Assembly: GCF_029633865.1 (NCBI RefSeq)
Contig: NC_079212.1
Location: forward strand, 148,038,041 to 148,102,040
Direction of reading: 5' to 3'
Length of the DNA stretch: 64,000 bases
DNA from: Lampris incognitus
Taxonomy: Eukaryota > Chordata > Actinopteri > Lampriformes > Lampridae
Within the stretch, counting starts at the first letter, position 1; each line of letters opens with the position of its first letter. The notes beneath the pieces were generated by a model that was given only the letters and a program-made list of their open reading frames with translations, had not been told where the DNA came from and searched no databases. Shown here one piece after another: positions 33,105-44,599 of the stretch. The translations under genes and the position numbers were made by a program.

Positions 33105-33500
33105 TCACACAAAAACCTCCATAATATATATATTTATGTATACATCATATATCTTTTTCAGTATTACAGCTGCCATTCTTTTTGGGAGAATCGCTTTGAG
33201 TTTTTCACAGAAATCTGCAAGGACATTTTTCCATGCTTCATGTAGACACTCCCAAAGTTCAGTCCTAGAAGCTGGTGATCCCAGACACATCCGTGATGTT
33301 GCGGTCTGGGCTCTGGGGTGGCCAGTCCATTGTTCTGAGAACACCAGCGGTTGTGTTCGATAAGCACGTCTTGATCTTCGTAGAGGCGTGCTTGGGGTCG
33401 TTATCATGCTGTGGAATGAATCCGTCCCGTTGGTTTTCCAAAGGGAAATGCATTACGTATGAACAGTTGTTGGTATGTATCAACATTAAGAGATAGTGCA
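33105..33500 (-). pseudogene. Tc1-like transposase fragment (second Tc1 family)
   Basis: Minus strand: PQHDNDPKHASTKIKTCLSN (second catalytic Asp), TAGVLRTMDWPPQSPDRNI (NPDLNxIE motif degraded), then LWECLHEAWKNV, KLKAILPKRMAAVI of the C-terminal end in a shifted frame. It differs from the Tc1 at 7.2 kb. The N-terminal and first catalytic parts are missing. A short AACTCCAGATGTTGTTCACC repeat follows at 33510-33620. Confidence 0.8.
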
Positions 33501-33686
33501 AGAAAAAAAATCACCAACTCCAGATGTTGTTCACCAGCTCCAGATCACCAACTCCAGATGTGGTAATCAAGAAAAAATCACCAACTCCAGATGTTGTTCA
33601 CCAACTCCAGATGATGTTATACCTCCCAAACATGAACTGATCCTCCACCATGCTTGACTGGTGCAATTCAAAGAGTTTATCTTCAG

Positions 33687-33945
33687 GCGTCCGGGTAACG
33701 TAGCCATCTATTCCGTTGCCTAGCAACATGGGAATCGCTGGTTCGAATCCCCGTGTTACCTCAGGCTTGGTCGGGTGTCTCTACAGACACAATTGGCCGT
33801 GTCTGCGGGTGGGAAGCCGGATGTGGGTATGTGTCCTGGTTGCTGCACTAGCACCTCCTCTCCTCTGGTCGGTCGGGGTGCCTGTTCGGGGGGAGAGGGA
33901 ACTTGGGGGAATAGCGTGATCCTCCCACGCACTACGTGTACAAGC
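33687..33945 (+). mobile_element. tRNA-derived SINE, family A (copy 4, 3'-truncated)
   Basis: The head GCGTCCGGGTAACGTAGCC, box B GGTTCGAATCCCC and body up to TCCTCCCACGC are present; the last ~160 bases are missing. It lies about 140 bases before lmcd1 exon 6. Confidence 0.85.
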
Positions 33946-34083
33946 TCCAATGACAGTATAGTGTCCTGTACTGTCACACAGTACAGCATGAAGAGTGTTG
34001 TCGTTACATCTATGAAGAGCTGAAGTTTGAAAACATACATTCAATGTCGTTTAACCCTTATTCTCTCTGTCCCTCCCCTCTAG

Positions 34084-34302
34084 CTATGTACTGGTTGCCA
34101 TGGCGAGGTTGCTATGGACACTCCTGTTGTATATGCTGAGCGAGCTGGTTACCATAGCGCCATGTGGCACCCCAGCTGCTTCCTGTGTTCAGAGTGCGGT
34201 CAGGGATTGGTGGACTTGGTCTACTTCTGGTCCAATCAGAAGCTGCTCTGTGGCCGACATTACTGTCAGACAGTCTGGCCTCGCTGTGGAGGATGTGATG
34301 AA
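34084..34302 (+). CDS. lmcd1: lmcd1 exon 6: LIM1 domain
   Basis: Acceptor CCCCTCTAG before 34084; donor GAA|GTGAGA at 34303; phase 0, 73 residues. It encodes a complete first LIM domain: CTGC, WHPSC, CSEC (zinc ligands C-x2-C ... H-x2-C, then C-x2-C) and CGRHYC, ending in WPRCGGCDE, which also starts LIM2. VYAERAGYHSAMWHPSCFLC and LVDLVYFW match mammalian LMCD1 (VYSDRAGYNKQWHPTCFVC, LVDLIYFW). A (CA)n tract begins 9 bases after the donor. Confidence 0.96.
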
Positions 34303-34309
34303 GTGAGAG

Positions 34310-34311
<2 letters not shown>

Positions 34312-34346
<35 letters not shown>

Positions 34347-34376
34347 ACACAACACAACCACAGATATACAAACGTT

Positions 34377-34423
<47 letters not shown>

Positions 34424-34430
34424 TATATAT
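34312..34430. repeat. (CA)n and (TA)n microsatellites after lmcd1 exon 6
   Basis: (AC)n at 34312-34344 and (TA)n at about 34388-34430. Confidence 0.95.
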
Positions 34431-34599
34431 GGCGAATTCAGGGGGCAGCCGGGAACCTTGGCAGCGGGACGGAACCTGGGTCTCCTGCACCATGGGCGAC
34501 TACGTTAACCAGTCGGCAGGTGGTGGGTAGTTGGCCATCAGCTGTTCTGTGCATGTCTGCCAGAGGTGGACTTGTAGTATGTATACTCCCACACTCACG

Positions 34600-35445
34600 T
34601 ATGTGGTGGAAGTATCAGAAAAGTTGAGACATGTATTTTCCAAACACAGCATCTCAGTTGCTTTCAAACCCCAAAACATGCTACTCCAGAAACTCGTCCA
34701 CCTCAAGGATCAGGTCCCCTGCCACAATCAGAGCAATATAGTGTAGCTGTTAAGTGGCAGGAGGATTGCCGTGACTTGTACATTGGGGCAACTAAACAGA
34801 TGCTGGCCAAGAGGACGACACAACACAGGAGAGCTAACATGCCAGACCAGGACTCCACAGTCTACACCATCTACAGACCAGGACTCCACAGTCTACACCA
34901 TCTACAGACCAGGACTCCACAGTCTACACCATCTACAGACCAGGACTCCACAGTCTACACCATCTACAGACCAGGACTCCACAGTCTACACCTTCTACAG
35001 ACCAGTGGCCACTCTTTCAGGGATGAGGATTCGCACCTCCTTGATAGGGAGGAACGCTGGTTTGAACGGGGAGTCAAAGAGGCCATCTATGTGAAGAGGG
35101 AACGACCATCCCTGAACCGGGGGGGGGGGGACTAAGAGTACATCTGTCACCATCTTACAATGCTGTGATTGCAACTATTCCCCAACCCTCTGTGAATAGT
35201 ACACATGGCCACTGTAACTCTAGTTAATGGTCACACCCATATTTCCTTTTGAAACTGGTAGTTGGTTTGGGTCGTTATACCACTGTATTGTTTATAAGGG
35301 TCGGACACCTGCAGTCACTGTATTGTTTATAAGGGTGGGGACACCTGCAGTCAGTTTAGACTGAAGAGGTCACTTAGATGATGATGAAGTGTTTCTCTCA
35401 ATAAATGTTGTGTCCAGGTGAACTGGTTCAACCTTCTGTGACTGG
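34600..35445 (+). mobile_element. Penelope-like element, copy 3 (3' part)
   Basis: Plus-strand 3' portion of the family seen at 10.2-14.7 kb. Its GIY-YIG block reads CRDLYIGATKQMLAKRTTQH, then five copies of the 31-bp unit (34848-35002), GHSFRDEDSHLLDREERWFE and VKEAIYVKRERPSLNRGGG, then two 36-bp units (35280-35352) and the end GTCCAGGTGAACTGGTTCAACC. No RT is present. It lies in the intron between lmcd1 exons 6 and 7. Confidence 0.88.
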
Positions 35446-35880
35446 TAGTACTGGGAGTTCAGGACTACTCCCAATGGCGTCCCTCGACATGAGCCCTCAC
35501 AACAGTTATGAGTGTATGATGGAGGATCTCTCGTGGTTGCGGTGACTCAAAATCTTTGAAAAACCTGTTTTATACCATAATTGAGTTCTAACTCCTCAGC
35601 TGATTTGTCGCCCAAGTCCAAGCACCGCAGAAGAGGAGGTACGCCGGGTGGAGATCTAAACTCAACTGAGTGCCCTCTTCTACTTAACTTGGCATTCCCC
35701 TGTGGTCAAAGGCAGAAGTGGTTGTCAGAAGAATGACTTCCTCATCTCATAGACCTCCATTCACCCTCTGGTATCTGTTGTGTTCAGAAGAGAAGAGTGA
35801 GAGATGAGAGATGTTTTAGAAAAATAGCTGTTTGTCAGATATACAGCCATGAGCTAATGTATCTCTAATTGTGTCTATGC
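35446..35880. other. lmcd1 intron sequence, nothing recognised
   Basis: No exon, repeat or transposon motif was seen between the Penelope copy and the RTE-like LINE. Confidence 0.4.
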
Positions 35881-36835
35881 ATCTCATCTCATCTCATCTC
35901 ATCTCATCTTCAGCCACTTCTCCGGGGTCGGGTCGCGGTGGCAGCAAGCTAAGTAGGACACTCCAGACCTCCCTCTTCCCAGCAACACCCTCCAGCTCCT
36001 CCTGGGGGATCCCAAGGCGTTCCCAGGCCAGATTGGACATGTAGTCCCTCCAGCAAGTTCTGGGTCTACCCCGGGGTCTCCTCCCAGTTGGACGTGCCTG
36101 GAAAACCTCCAAAGGAAGGCGCCCAGGAGGCATCCTGATCAGATGCCCGAACCATCTCAACTGGCTCCTTTCGACATGAAGGAGCAGCGGCTCTACTCCG
36201 AGCTACCTCCGGATGTCCGAGCTCCTCACCCTATCTCTAAGGCTGAGGCCAGACCTCCTACGGAGGAAACTCATGTCAGCCCCTTGTATCTACGATCTCA
36301 TCCTTTCGTTCACCACCCAAAGCTCATGACCATAGTTGAGGGTTGGAAGGAAGACTGACTGGTAAATTGAGAGCTTTGCCTTCTGGCTCAGCTCCCTCTT
36401 CACCACAACGGTCCGGTACAACGTCCACATTACTGCTGATGCTGCACCAATCCGCCTGTCAATCTCCTGCTCCATCCTACCCTCACTCGTGAACAAGACC
36501 CTGAGATACTTGAACTCCTTCACTTCAGGCAACAACTCATCCCCAACCTGGAGGGAGCAGTCCACCATTTTCCAGTAGAGAACCATGGCCTCAGACTTGG
36601 AGGTGCTGACTCTCATCCTGGCCATTTCACACTCAGCTGCAAACCACCCCAGTGTGCAGCGGAGGTCACGTTCTGATGAAGCCAACAAAACCACGTCATC
36701 TGTGAAGAGCAGAGATGCAATTCCCATCTGTTTGACGGAAATCTTTTCCCCAGATTTAAGAGAATACGACCTGAAAAAAACATGAGGAATCTTTTTGTAA
36801 AAATATCTGATCATCTCTCTGATGGTCTCATTTGA
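35881..36835 (-). mobile_element. RTE-like LINE 3' end (RT C-terminus)
   Basis: Minus-strand RT remnant: SLLFTDDVVLLASSERDLRC (FADD motif as FTDD), STSKSEAMVLYWK, EVKEFKYLRVLFTSEG, EIDRRIGAASAVMWTLYRTV, SIYQSVFLPTLNYGHELWVV, then, after a frameshift at about 36170-36280, MRWFGHLIRMPPGRLP and RPRGRPRTCWRDYMSNLAWE. The 3' end carries an ATCTC tandem tail (35881-35909). The 5' half is absent. Confidence 0.88.
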
Positions 36836-36975
36836 TTATGTCACTCATACAGAGACATGACAGTTAAATGAATACTGATAAATAATCGGTGAAAATCTCC
36901 TCATAGCAGCTTTAAGTGGAGAAAATATAATGAGACGAAGGTGTTGAAGTTGATACTCTGCTCTTCCTCCCTCAG

Positions 36976-37090
36976 CTGATCTTCTGTCAGTCGTACCACA
37001 CCGGGACAGACGGACAGATGTGGCATCACGACCACTACTGCTGCTGGCTGTGTGGACAGAGTCTGGACACACCCTGCGGCTGTCAGCGCT

Positions 37091-37092
<2 letters not shown>
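36976..37092 (+). CDS. lmcd1: lmcd1 exon 7: first half of LIM2 and stop
   Basis: Acceptor CCTCCCTCAG before 36976. It encodes LIFCQSYHTGTDGQMWHHDH, YCCWLCGQSLDTPCGCQR and then TGA at 37090-37092. With GGCDE from exon 6 this gives the first zinc site of LIM2 (C-x2-C ... H-x2-C-type). The second zinc finger found in mammalian LMCD1 (about 14 further residues, ending CPTCSKSKRS) is missing. The stop falls 2 bases before a (CA)n tract of about 50 bases. Either the protein is truly shorter here, or a further exon is joined by a weak donor within the last codons (GGCT|GTCAGC). The coding exons in the window total about 363 residues; mammalian LMCD1 has 365. Confidence 0.85.

Positions 37093-37093
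<1 letters not shown>

Positions 37094-37143
<50 letters not shown>
37094..37143. repeat. (CA)n microsatellite at the lmcd1 stop codon
   Basis: About 25 CA repeats starting 2 bases after the TGA. Confidence 0.97.
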
Positions 37144-37146
<3 letters not shown>

Positions 37147-37327
37147 CAGCAGTCACAAACACATGCAAAAAAAAACCCACATATGAAGACACAAATATCT
37201 ATAGAAACACACACACACACACACAAAGTGAATATAAATAACTTCCTGCCCTCCCACCAATTCAGTCTAAGCTTTAGTATAAAAATGATCATCTTCGTAT
37301 GTGTAAAACCCAGTATGCTTCCAAACC

Positions 37328-40002
37328 AGTCAGTAATGAATCACAGACTGAAGCAGGGAGGATTAAATAACCAGTAATGAATCACAGACTGAAGCAGGGG
37401 AGATTAAATAACCAGTAATGAATCACAGACTGAAGCAGGGGAGATTAAATAACCAGTAATGAATCACAGACTGAAGCAGGGAGGATTAAATAACCAGTAA
37501 TGAATCACAGACTGAAGCAGGGAGGATTAAATAACCAGTAATGAATCACAGACTGGAGTAGGGAGGATTAAATAACCAGTAATGAATCACAGACTGAAGC
37601 AGGGGAGATTAAATAACCAGTAATGAATCACAGACTGAAGCAGGGGAGATTAAATAACCAGTAATGAATCACAGACTGGAGCAGGGAGGATTAAATAACC
37701 AGTAATGAACCACAGACTGAAGCAGGGAGATTAAATAACCAGTAATGAATCACAGACTGAAGCAGGGGAGATTAAATAACCAGTAATGAATCACAGACTG
37801 AAGCAGGGGAGATTAAATAACCAGTAATGAATCACAGACTGAAGCAGGGAGGATTAAATAACCAGTAATGAATCACAGACTGAAGCAGGGGAGATTAAAT
37901 AACCAGTAATGAATCACAGACTGAAGCAGGGGAGATTAAATAACCAGTAATGAATCACAGACTGAAGCAGGGAGGATTAAATAACCAGTAATGAATCACA
38001 GACTGAAGCAGGGGAGATTAAATAACCAGTACTGAATCACAGACTGAAGCAGGGAGGATTAAATAACCAGTAATGAATCACAGACTGGAGTAGGGAGGAT
38101 TAAATAACCAGTAATGAATCACAGACTGAAGCAGGGGAGATTAAATAACCAGTAATGAATCACAGACTGAAGCAGGGGAGATTAAATAACCAGTAATGAA
38201 TCACAGACTGGAGCAGGGAGGATTAAATAACCAGTAATGAACCACAGACTGAAGCAGGGAGATTAAATAACCAGTAATGAATCACAGACTGAAGCAGGGG
38301 AGATTAAATAACCAGTAATGAATCACAGACTGAAGCAGGGGAGATTAAATAACCAGTAATGAATCACAGACTGAAGCAGGGGAGATTAAATAACCAGTAA
38401 TGAATCACAGACTGGAGCAGGGAGGATTAAATAACCAGTAATGAATCACAGACTGAAGCAGGGGAGGATTAAATAACCAGTAATGAATCACAGACTGAAG
38501 CAGGGAGGATTAAATAACCAGTAATGAATCACAGACTGAAGCAGGGGAGATTAAATAACCAGTAATGAATCACAGACTGAAGCAGGGAGGATTAAATAAC
38601 CAGTAATGAATCACAGACTGAAGCAGGGGGAGATTAAATAACCAGTAATGAATCACAGACTGAAGCAGGGGAGATTAAATAACCAGTAATGAATCACAGA
38701 CTGGAGCAGGGGAGATTAAATAACCAGTAATGAATCACAGACTGAAGCAGGGGAGATTAAATAACCAGTAATGAATCACAGACTGGAGCAGGGGAGATTA
38801 AATAACCAGTAATGAATCACAGACTGGAGCAGGGGAGATTAAATAACCAGTAATGAATCACAGACTGAAGCAGGGGAGATTAAATAACCAGTAATGAATC
38901 ACAGACTGAAGCAGGGGAAGATTAAATAACCAGTAATGAATCACAGACTGAAGCAGGGGAGATTAAATAACCAGTAATGAATCACAGACTGAAGCAGGGG
39001 AGATTAAATAACCAGTAATGAATCACAGACTGAAGCAGGGAGGATTAAATAACCAGTAATGAATCACAGACTGAAGCAGGGAGGATTAAATAACCAGTAA
39101 TGAATCACAGACTGAAGCAGGGGAGATTAAATAACCAGTAATGAATCACAGACTGAAGCAGGGAGGATTAAATAACCAGTAATGAATCACAGACTGAAGC
39201 AGGGGAGATTAAATAACCAGTAATGAATCACAGACTGAAGCAGAGGAGATTAAATAACCAGTAATGAATCACAGACTGAAGCAGGGGAGATTAAATAACC
39301 AGTAATGAATCACAGACTGAAGCAGAGGAGATTAAATAACCAGTAATGAATCACAGACTGAAGCAGGGGAGGATTAAATAACCAGTAATGAATCACAGAC
39401 TGAAGCAGGGGAGATTAAATAACCAGTAATGAATCACAGACTGAAGCAGGGAGGATTAAATAACCAGTAATGAATCACAGACTGGAGCAGGGGAGATTAA
39501 ATAACCAGTAATGAATCACAGACTGAAGCAGGGGAGATTAAATAACCAGTAATGAATCACAGACTGAAGCAGGGAGGATTAAATAACCAGTAATGAATCA
39601 CAGACTGGAGCAGGGAGGATTAAATAACCAGTAATGAATCACAGACTGGAGCAGGGAGGATTAAATAACCAGTAATGAATCACAGACTGAAGCAGGGGAG
39701 ATTAAATAACCAGTAATGAATCACAGACTGAAGCAGGGGAAGATTAAATAACCAGTAATGAATCACAGACTGAAGCAGGGGAGATTAAATAACCAGTAAT
39801 GAATCACAGACTGAAGCAGGGAGGATTAAATAACCAGTAATGAATCACAGACTGAAGCAGGGAGGATTAAATAACCAGTAATGAATCACAGACTGAAGCA
39901 GGGGAGATTAAATAACCAGTAATGAATCACAGACTGAAGCAGGGGAGATTAAATAACCAGTAATGAATCACAGACTGAAGCAGGGGAGATTAAATAACCA
40001 GT
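37328..40002. repeat. 41-bp tandem array, about 65 copies
   Basis: Unit AACCAGTAATGAATCACAGA plus CTGAAGCAGGGGAGATTAAAT (40-42 bp variants: GGGAGGATT, GGGGAGATT, GGAGCAGGG). It lies directly downstream of lmcd1. Marker variants (CTGGAGTAGG at 37555 and 38087; ATGAACCACAG at about 37707 and 38239) recur about 532 bp (13 units) apart, showing a block duplication. Confidence 0.97.
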
Positions 40003-40130
40003 AACATCCCAGCTCAGAACTCCGGACAACCACGGAGGAGTAAAACAAAAAACAAAAGTAAATTAAGGAAAATATTTTTCAGCAAAAACTCAGTCACACA
40101 AAATCAGTGTTAAATTGATGATGATGATGA

Positions 40131-40522
40131 TGCTGCCTACCAACACGGGGATCGCCGGTTCGAATCCCTGTGTTACCTCCGGCTTGGTCGGGCGTCCCTA
40201 CAGACACAATTGGCTGTGTAGGGGTGGGAAGCCGGATGTGGGTATGTGTCCTGGTCGCTGCACTAGCGCCTCCTCTGGTCTGTTGGGGTGCCTGTTCAGG
40301 GGGGAGGAGGACCTGGGGGAATAGCGTGATCCTGCCACGTGCTACGTCCCCCTGGTTAAACTCCTCACTGTCAGGTGAAAAGAAGCGGCTGGTGACTCCA
40401 CATGTATGGGAGGAGGCATGTGGTAGTCTGCAGCCCTCCCCGGATCAGCAGAGGGGGTGGAGCAGAGACCGGGACGGCTTGGAAGGGTGGGGTAACTGGC
40501 CAAGTACAACTGGGGAGAAAAA
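40131..40522 (+). mobile_element. tRNA-derived SINE, family A (copy 5)
   Basis: Plus strand, 5' head shortened: it starts at GCTGCCTACCAACACGGGG after an ATG-repeat tract. Box B GGTTCGAATCCC and the full body are present, ending ACTGGGGAGAAAAATG. Confidence 0.85.
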
Positions 40523-42283
40523 TGACACTTTGGGGAAAACGTGACATTATTGAAATGGCAGTTGCTCCTCACTTTCACGCCATGTCGATGATGGTAGCAG
40601 GGCCAGTTTCTCCAGGAATGTTCATGCAGTGTAATGAGATGATTAAGGACCATTCGTGGAAAGGAAAGAAACCTAGACTCAGCATGCAAAAGCTTTATTA
40701 TTACGCAGGAAGTACAGAAGGCCCAGCTTGTCCAGTGTAGAACTTTATTATCCCGCATGTGAGATGGCTTGGCCAGCTGCGCTGCGCCTCTTGGATGGAC
40801 AGGAACACCAAGGACATGATGGGCCCGTTCAAGCCAGGGGAGCGGAGCGCTGTGGCTCGGCTGACTGCTGGGACGCGTGGTCCAGTCCTGGAGCCTTCCA
40901 GAGTGGTGTAGGCCAAGTTACTCAAGTCCTTTGGATATCCCAGTACAGATAAGAGGACGCCTCTATTTGGAATAACCGACAAGACCGGGGACCTGTACAA
41001 AGACAGGGTGATTTTGTCATTTCAAGAGATTAGTGAACATGTTGGTCTGAGAGAGAAGGGGGGTTTCTGGAGGCACCTCCAGCATCAACCCAGGCAGGGG
41101 GCAAATACAGTAAAACTATTTTCCCGTTACCTGGATCAACCGGGGCACATCCATTTATTGACGGAAGTATGTCCGACCCCGGGACGGTAGGTGGCGATAT
41201 GCCCCCTTTCAGCTGGTTGCTGTTGGGCGAAAGACCGCCGCGGGAACTGTGGCGCATGCGCAGAACGCCTCGGCCAGTTCGGGGCCGGTTGAAGCGTATA
41301 CGTGCCAGAGTAAATGCACCCCCACCCGCCTCCTCGAGGTGTGTCAGTCCCACTTCCGGAAATGGGATTTAGTAGGATTTCAGTGGGACTGACACGTTTA
41401 CGTGTTCTACAAGTCCAGTTTCAGTGGGACTGACACAATAAGTCCACTTTTCTGACACTGTGTGCGCGTCGTCGTTGAGGAAGATGCATGGAAAGACATG
41501 CAAATACAGGACGGTCCGCCAGGGGGCGTCGGGGGTAAGTTTACACGTGATGAGAGCGTTCACAGGTTTTCGTATACCCCAGCATGACGTCATAAATGGG
41601 CCCAACCCAGAACAAGTTGTGTTGGGAATATAACGCAGAGGCAGGTTCTGCCTTACACCCATTGTGGGAATTGTCTGTGTTTTCCTTTGTGGGACGAGGA
41701 TATTGGAAAACTGAACCGAGCTCGAGAAATCCTCACCACGATCTCCCCAACTCTGTGTACCGGGAGACGGGTCAGAGTCACAGCCAGGACTATCTGAAGC
41801 AGGACCTGGTTTAGAGCTGACGGGCTTCATCGCCGCAGCTGGAAGTGTCCTTCGCCGCTGGGACAGTCCGACTCCGCCAGAATCTACTGACTGGATTAAG
41901 CCGGACTGAACATGCTTCCTTTCAATGGATGGTCGCTAGGTTACACGATAACAAAGGGATTGTTTTTAAACGTCCACCTTATTCCTAGCCCCCACGATAC
42001 CTCGCGTGAATTATGGGCGCGACTTCCGGCACGTCCTGTCACTGAACCGGAAGCGGCGTTTTCCATGGTAACGGTACGCCAACAGTCCGGATGTGTACTC
42101 AGTCCTTCATGAAGCCCTAGCCAGCCAGACGAGCTGATGGAGGTGGCGGACCTAGGCGCCTGTAGCATGTGAGGGGGGAGACTGTTGTCTGGTGTAGTGG
42201 AGGCTAAAGGGGAGACGGTGTCTCCTACCAAGTGACGTGCTTGTTATGCTGTGCTGAGGTGCTGACACAGATATATATATATA

Positions 42284-42324
<41 letters not shown>

Positions 42325-42684
42325 CTCCTGTGTATTTTTATTTAACATGGTGGTATTGTTTATTTGGGAGGGTTTTTTTATTCAGTGTTTCTGACTAATC
42401 CAAAAAAATTAAATAAAAACTTAAATGAAACAACAGAACATTGCCCTTTTGTTCACCTGCATTGAACGTGTTGTGTAAAGCTGAGCCGTGTGTTCGGTTC
42501 TGTTAATGTGTTAAGAGACATTTGGTGGTATTAAATCAGGGTGGAGACGACAGACGGTGGTTGTGTAGATGTGGGTCACGGGATGTGACTCCATCTTATT
42601 CTACCATATGACGGAGCGCCTGACCGGAGACAGGACAGTGGGTGTGTTTTGCCATCTTCTTCTAGGCTACTCACCGGTTCTGTT
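40523..42684. other. Intergenic stretch with promoter-like motifs but no gene found
   Basis: GC-richer than its surroundings between about 41150 and 42120. It holds an NRF1-type palindrome GCGCATGCGC (41252-41261), a CRE TGACGTCA (41585-41592), ETS-like CTTCCGG/CCGGAAG (about 42024 and 42047) and CAGTGGGACTGACAC repeated at about 41380 and 41423. AT repeats occupy 42270-42320. No open frame here resembles a known protein, so any gene starting here is unidentified. Confidence 0.4.
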
Positions 42685-43340
42685 TCACATTACAGCCCCC
42701 ACCGCAGGGGCGGCTCTAGGGGAGGGTTTCACATTACAGCCCCCACCCCAGGGGCGGCTCTAGAGGAGGGTTTCACATTACAGCCCCTACCGCAGGGGCA
42801 GCTCTAGAGGAGGGTTCATGGGGTGGGTTTCACATCACAGCCCCTACAGCAGGGGCGGCTCTAGAGGAGGGTTTCACATTACAGCCCCTACCGCAGGGGC
42901 GGCTCTAGAGGAGGGTTCATGGGGTGGGTTTCACATTACAGCCTCCACAGCAGGGGCGGCTCTAGAGGAGGGTTTCACATTACAGCCCCTAACGCAGGGG
43001 CGGCTCTAGAGGAGGGTTCATGGGGTGGGTTTCACATCACAGCCCCTACCGCAGGGGCGGCTCTAGAGGAGGGTTTCACATTACAGCCCCTACCGCAGGG
43101 GCGGCTCTAGAGGAGGGTTCATGGGGTGGGTTTCACATTACAGCCCCTACAGCAGGGGCGGCTCTAGAGGAGGGTTCATGGGGTGGGTTTCACATCACAG
43201 CCCCTACAGCAGGGGCGGCTCTAGAGGAGGGTTTCACATTACAGCCCTACCGCAGGGGCGGCTCTAGAGGGTTCATGGGGTGGGTTTCACATCACAGCCC
43301 CTACCGCAGGGGCGGCTCTAGAGGAGGATTCATGGGGTGG
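42685..43340. repeat. 44/57-bp tandem array
   Basis: Unit TTTCACATTACAGCCCCTAC plus CGCAGGGGCGGCTCTAGAGGAGGG; every second or third unit carries an extra 13-base GTTCATGGGGTGG. About 14 units. Open frames across it are incidental. Confidence 0.95.
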
Positions 43341-43635
43341 CATGGAGACTTTGAGGGGTGGCAGAAAATATGTGCTGATTTAATCACAAACGATGACACA
43401 TATCAATATTTGCTCAGAAAAGCCCCCAAATTGAGACATTTGAACTCCAACACATTATTAAAACATTGAATAGAAATATCTGAAGCTTGCATTAGAAACC
43501 TTTTTTCTTTCTTTTTTATCAAATCTACACATCTTTGGATGTTCCCAAACTAAAACTGATAAAAGGATGAGGACACAATCCTGAGCATCCTTTTTATTGC
43601 ACTGACCTCCCTACTTTATTTCATTTTATCAACTC

Positions 43636-43638
<3 letters not shown>

Positions 43639-43698
<60 letters not shown>
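43639..43698. repeat. (GT)n microsatellite
   Basis: About 30 GT repeats. Confidence 0.97.
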
Positions 43699-43699
<1 letters not shown>

Positions 43700-43703
<4 letters not shown>

Positions 43704-44590
43704 ACTTAATCAGTGCAGTACTTTTTTTCTTCTTCCCTGTTTTCTTTAAGAATTTGGGATGGGTGGGGGGTTGGAACAAGGTGTTATTGTGGTTCTCTGT
43801 TCTAACACACCAAAAAAGAAAAGAAGGGGGGGGGGGTGTTGAGAAACACTGATCTGTTCTTTGTGTCCAACATGTACATAACACTGGTTTCCAATGGGGG
43901 AAAAAATGGAGAAACTGGAAGTTAAGGCCACCTTTAATCTCTGCAGCCTAAAAACTAGGAAAAGCAGCAAAACCCATTAAATTATTGCAGTATAAATTCT
44001 TTCTTTTGCTCTATTAGACCAGCAGGCGTCATCACATTTGTCAGGCAATTGTAGATGTGAGTTATTCTTATCAGCTGTCAATCATAAGTCCGAATTCAGT
44101 GCAATAGTGGAATGTATTTACAGGATTAAGCCATTCAGTGTCCATATCTTCTATAGCAGCAATAAATCAAAAACTGGCTCAATCATTTCAGGTCAGACAT
44201 TCCAACTGACATGAAGTGGATGAGATGATAGGCCTGCTTTTAACGTCCTCATTTTCCTCAACAATGCAGAAGGGTCTCTCGACCACATCCTTCGGGCAAA
44301 AAAAAGAAAGAAAAAGAAATGAAACAAGGACGTACATGACACATATCCATGACTTTCCAGAAGAAGCCCTGCTGCGCTAGTGAGCAAAGCCGGTGCAGCA
44401 GGAAGCTGACGGGACTCTACAAGAGCTGAATACAGCGACGACTCTACCGTGCTGCTCTGCACAACACCTAACACACGTATCCAGATCACCCAAAGCTTTG
44501 CTGCGTTTCGATTCAGCGCTGAGTCTAGCCAAACTAGACAATCTAGTCCCAGTCCCAGTAGACCGCTAATCATTCTTTATGATGCTGAGA
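43700..44590. other. Intergenic sequence, nothing recognised
   Basis: No exon, transposon motif or tandem array was seen. Confidence 0.4.
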
Positions 44591-44599
44591 GCTGAAACC

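Noticed and set aside
34431-34530. tRNA-like segment on the minus strand (TGGTTAACGTAGT, GGTTCCGTCCC)
   Set aside because: Too degraded to fold as a tRNA; possibly another SINE head but with no second copy in the window to support it.
36143-36358. Plus-strand frame across the RTE-like LINE
   Set aside because: Antisense shadow of the RT C-terminal coding sequence.
40701-41000. 99-codon minus-strand frame
   Set aside because: No similarity to a family I know and no splice or promoter support.
41369-41830. 153-codon minus-strand frame in the promoter-like island
   Set aside because: No recognisable domain, and amino-acid composition reads as a chance frame in GC-rich DNA.
42818-43469. Repetitive 60-150-codon frames (HITAPTAGAAL type)
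   Set aside because: Created by the 44/57-bp array.
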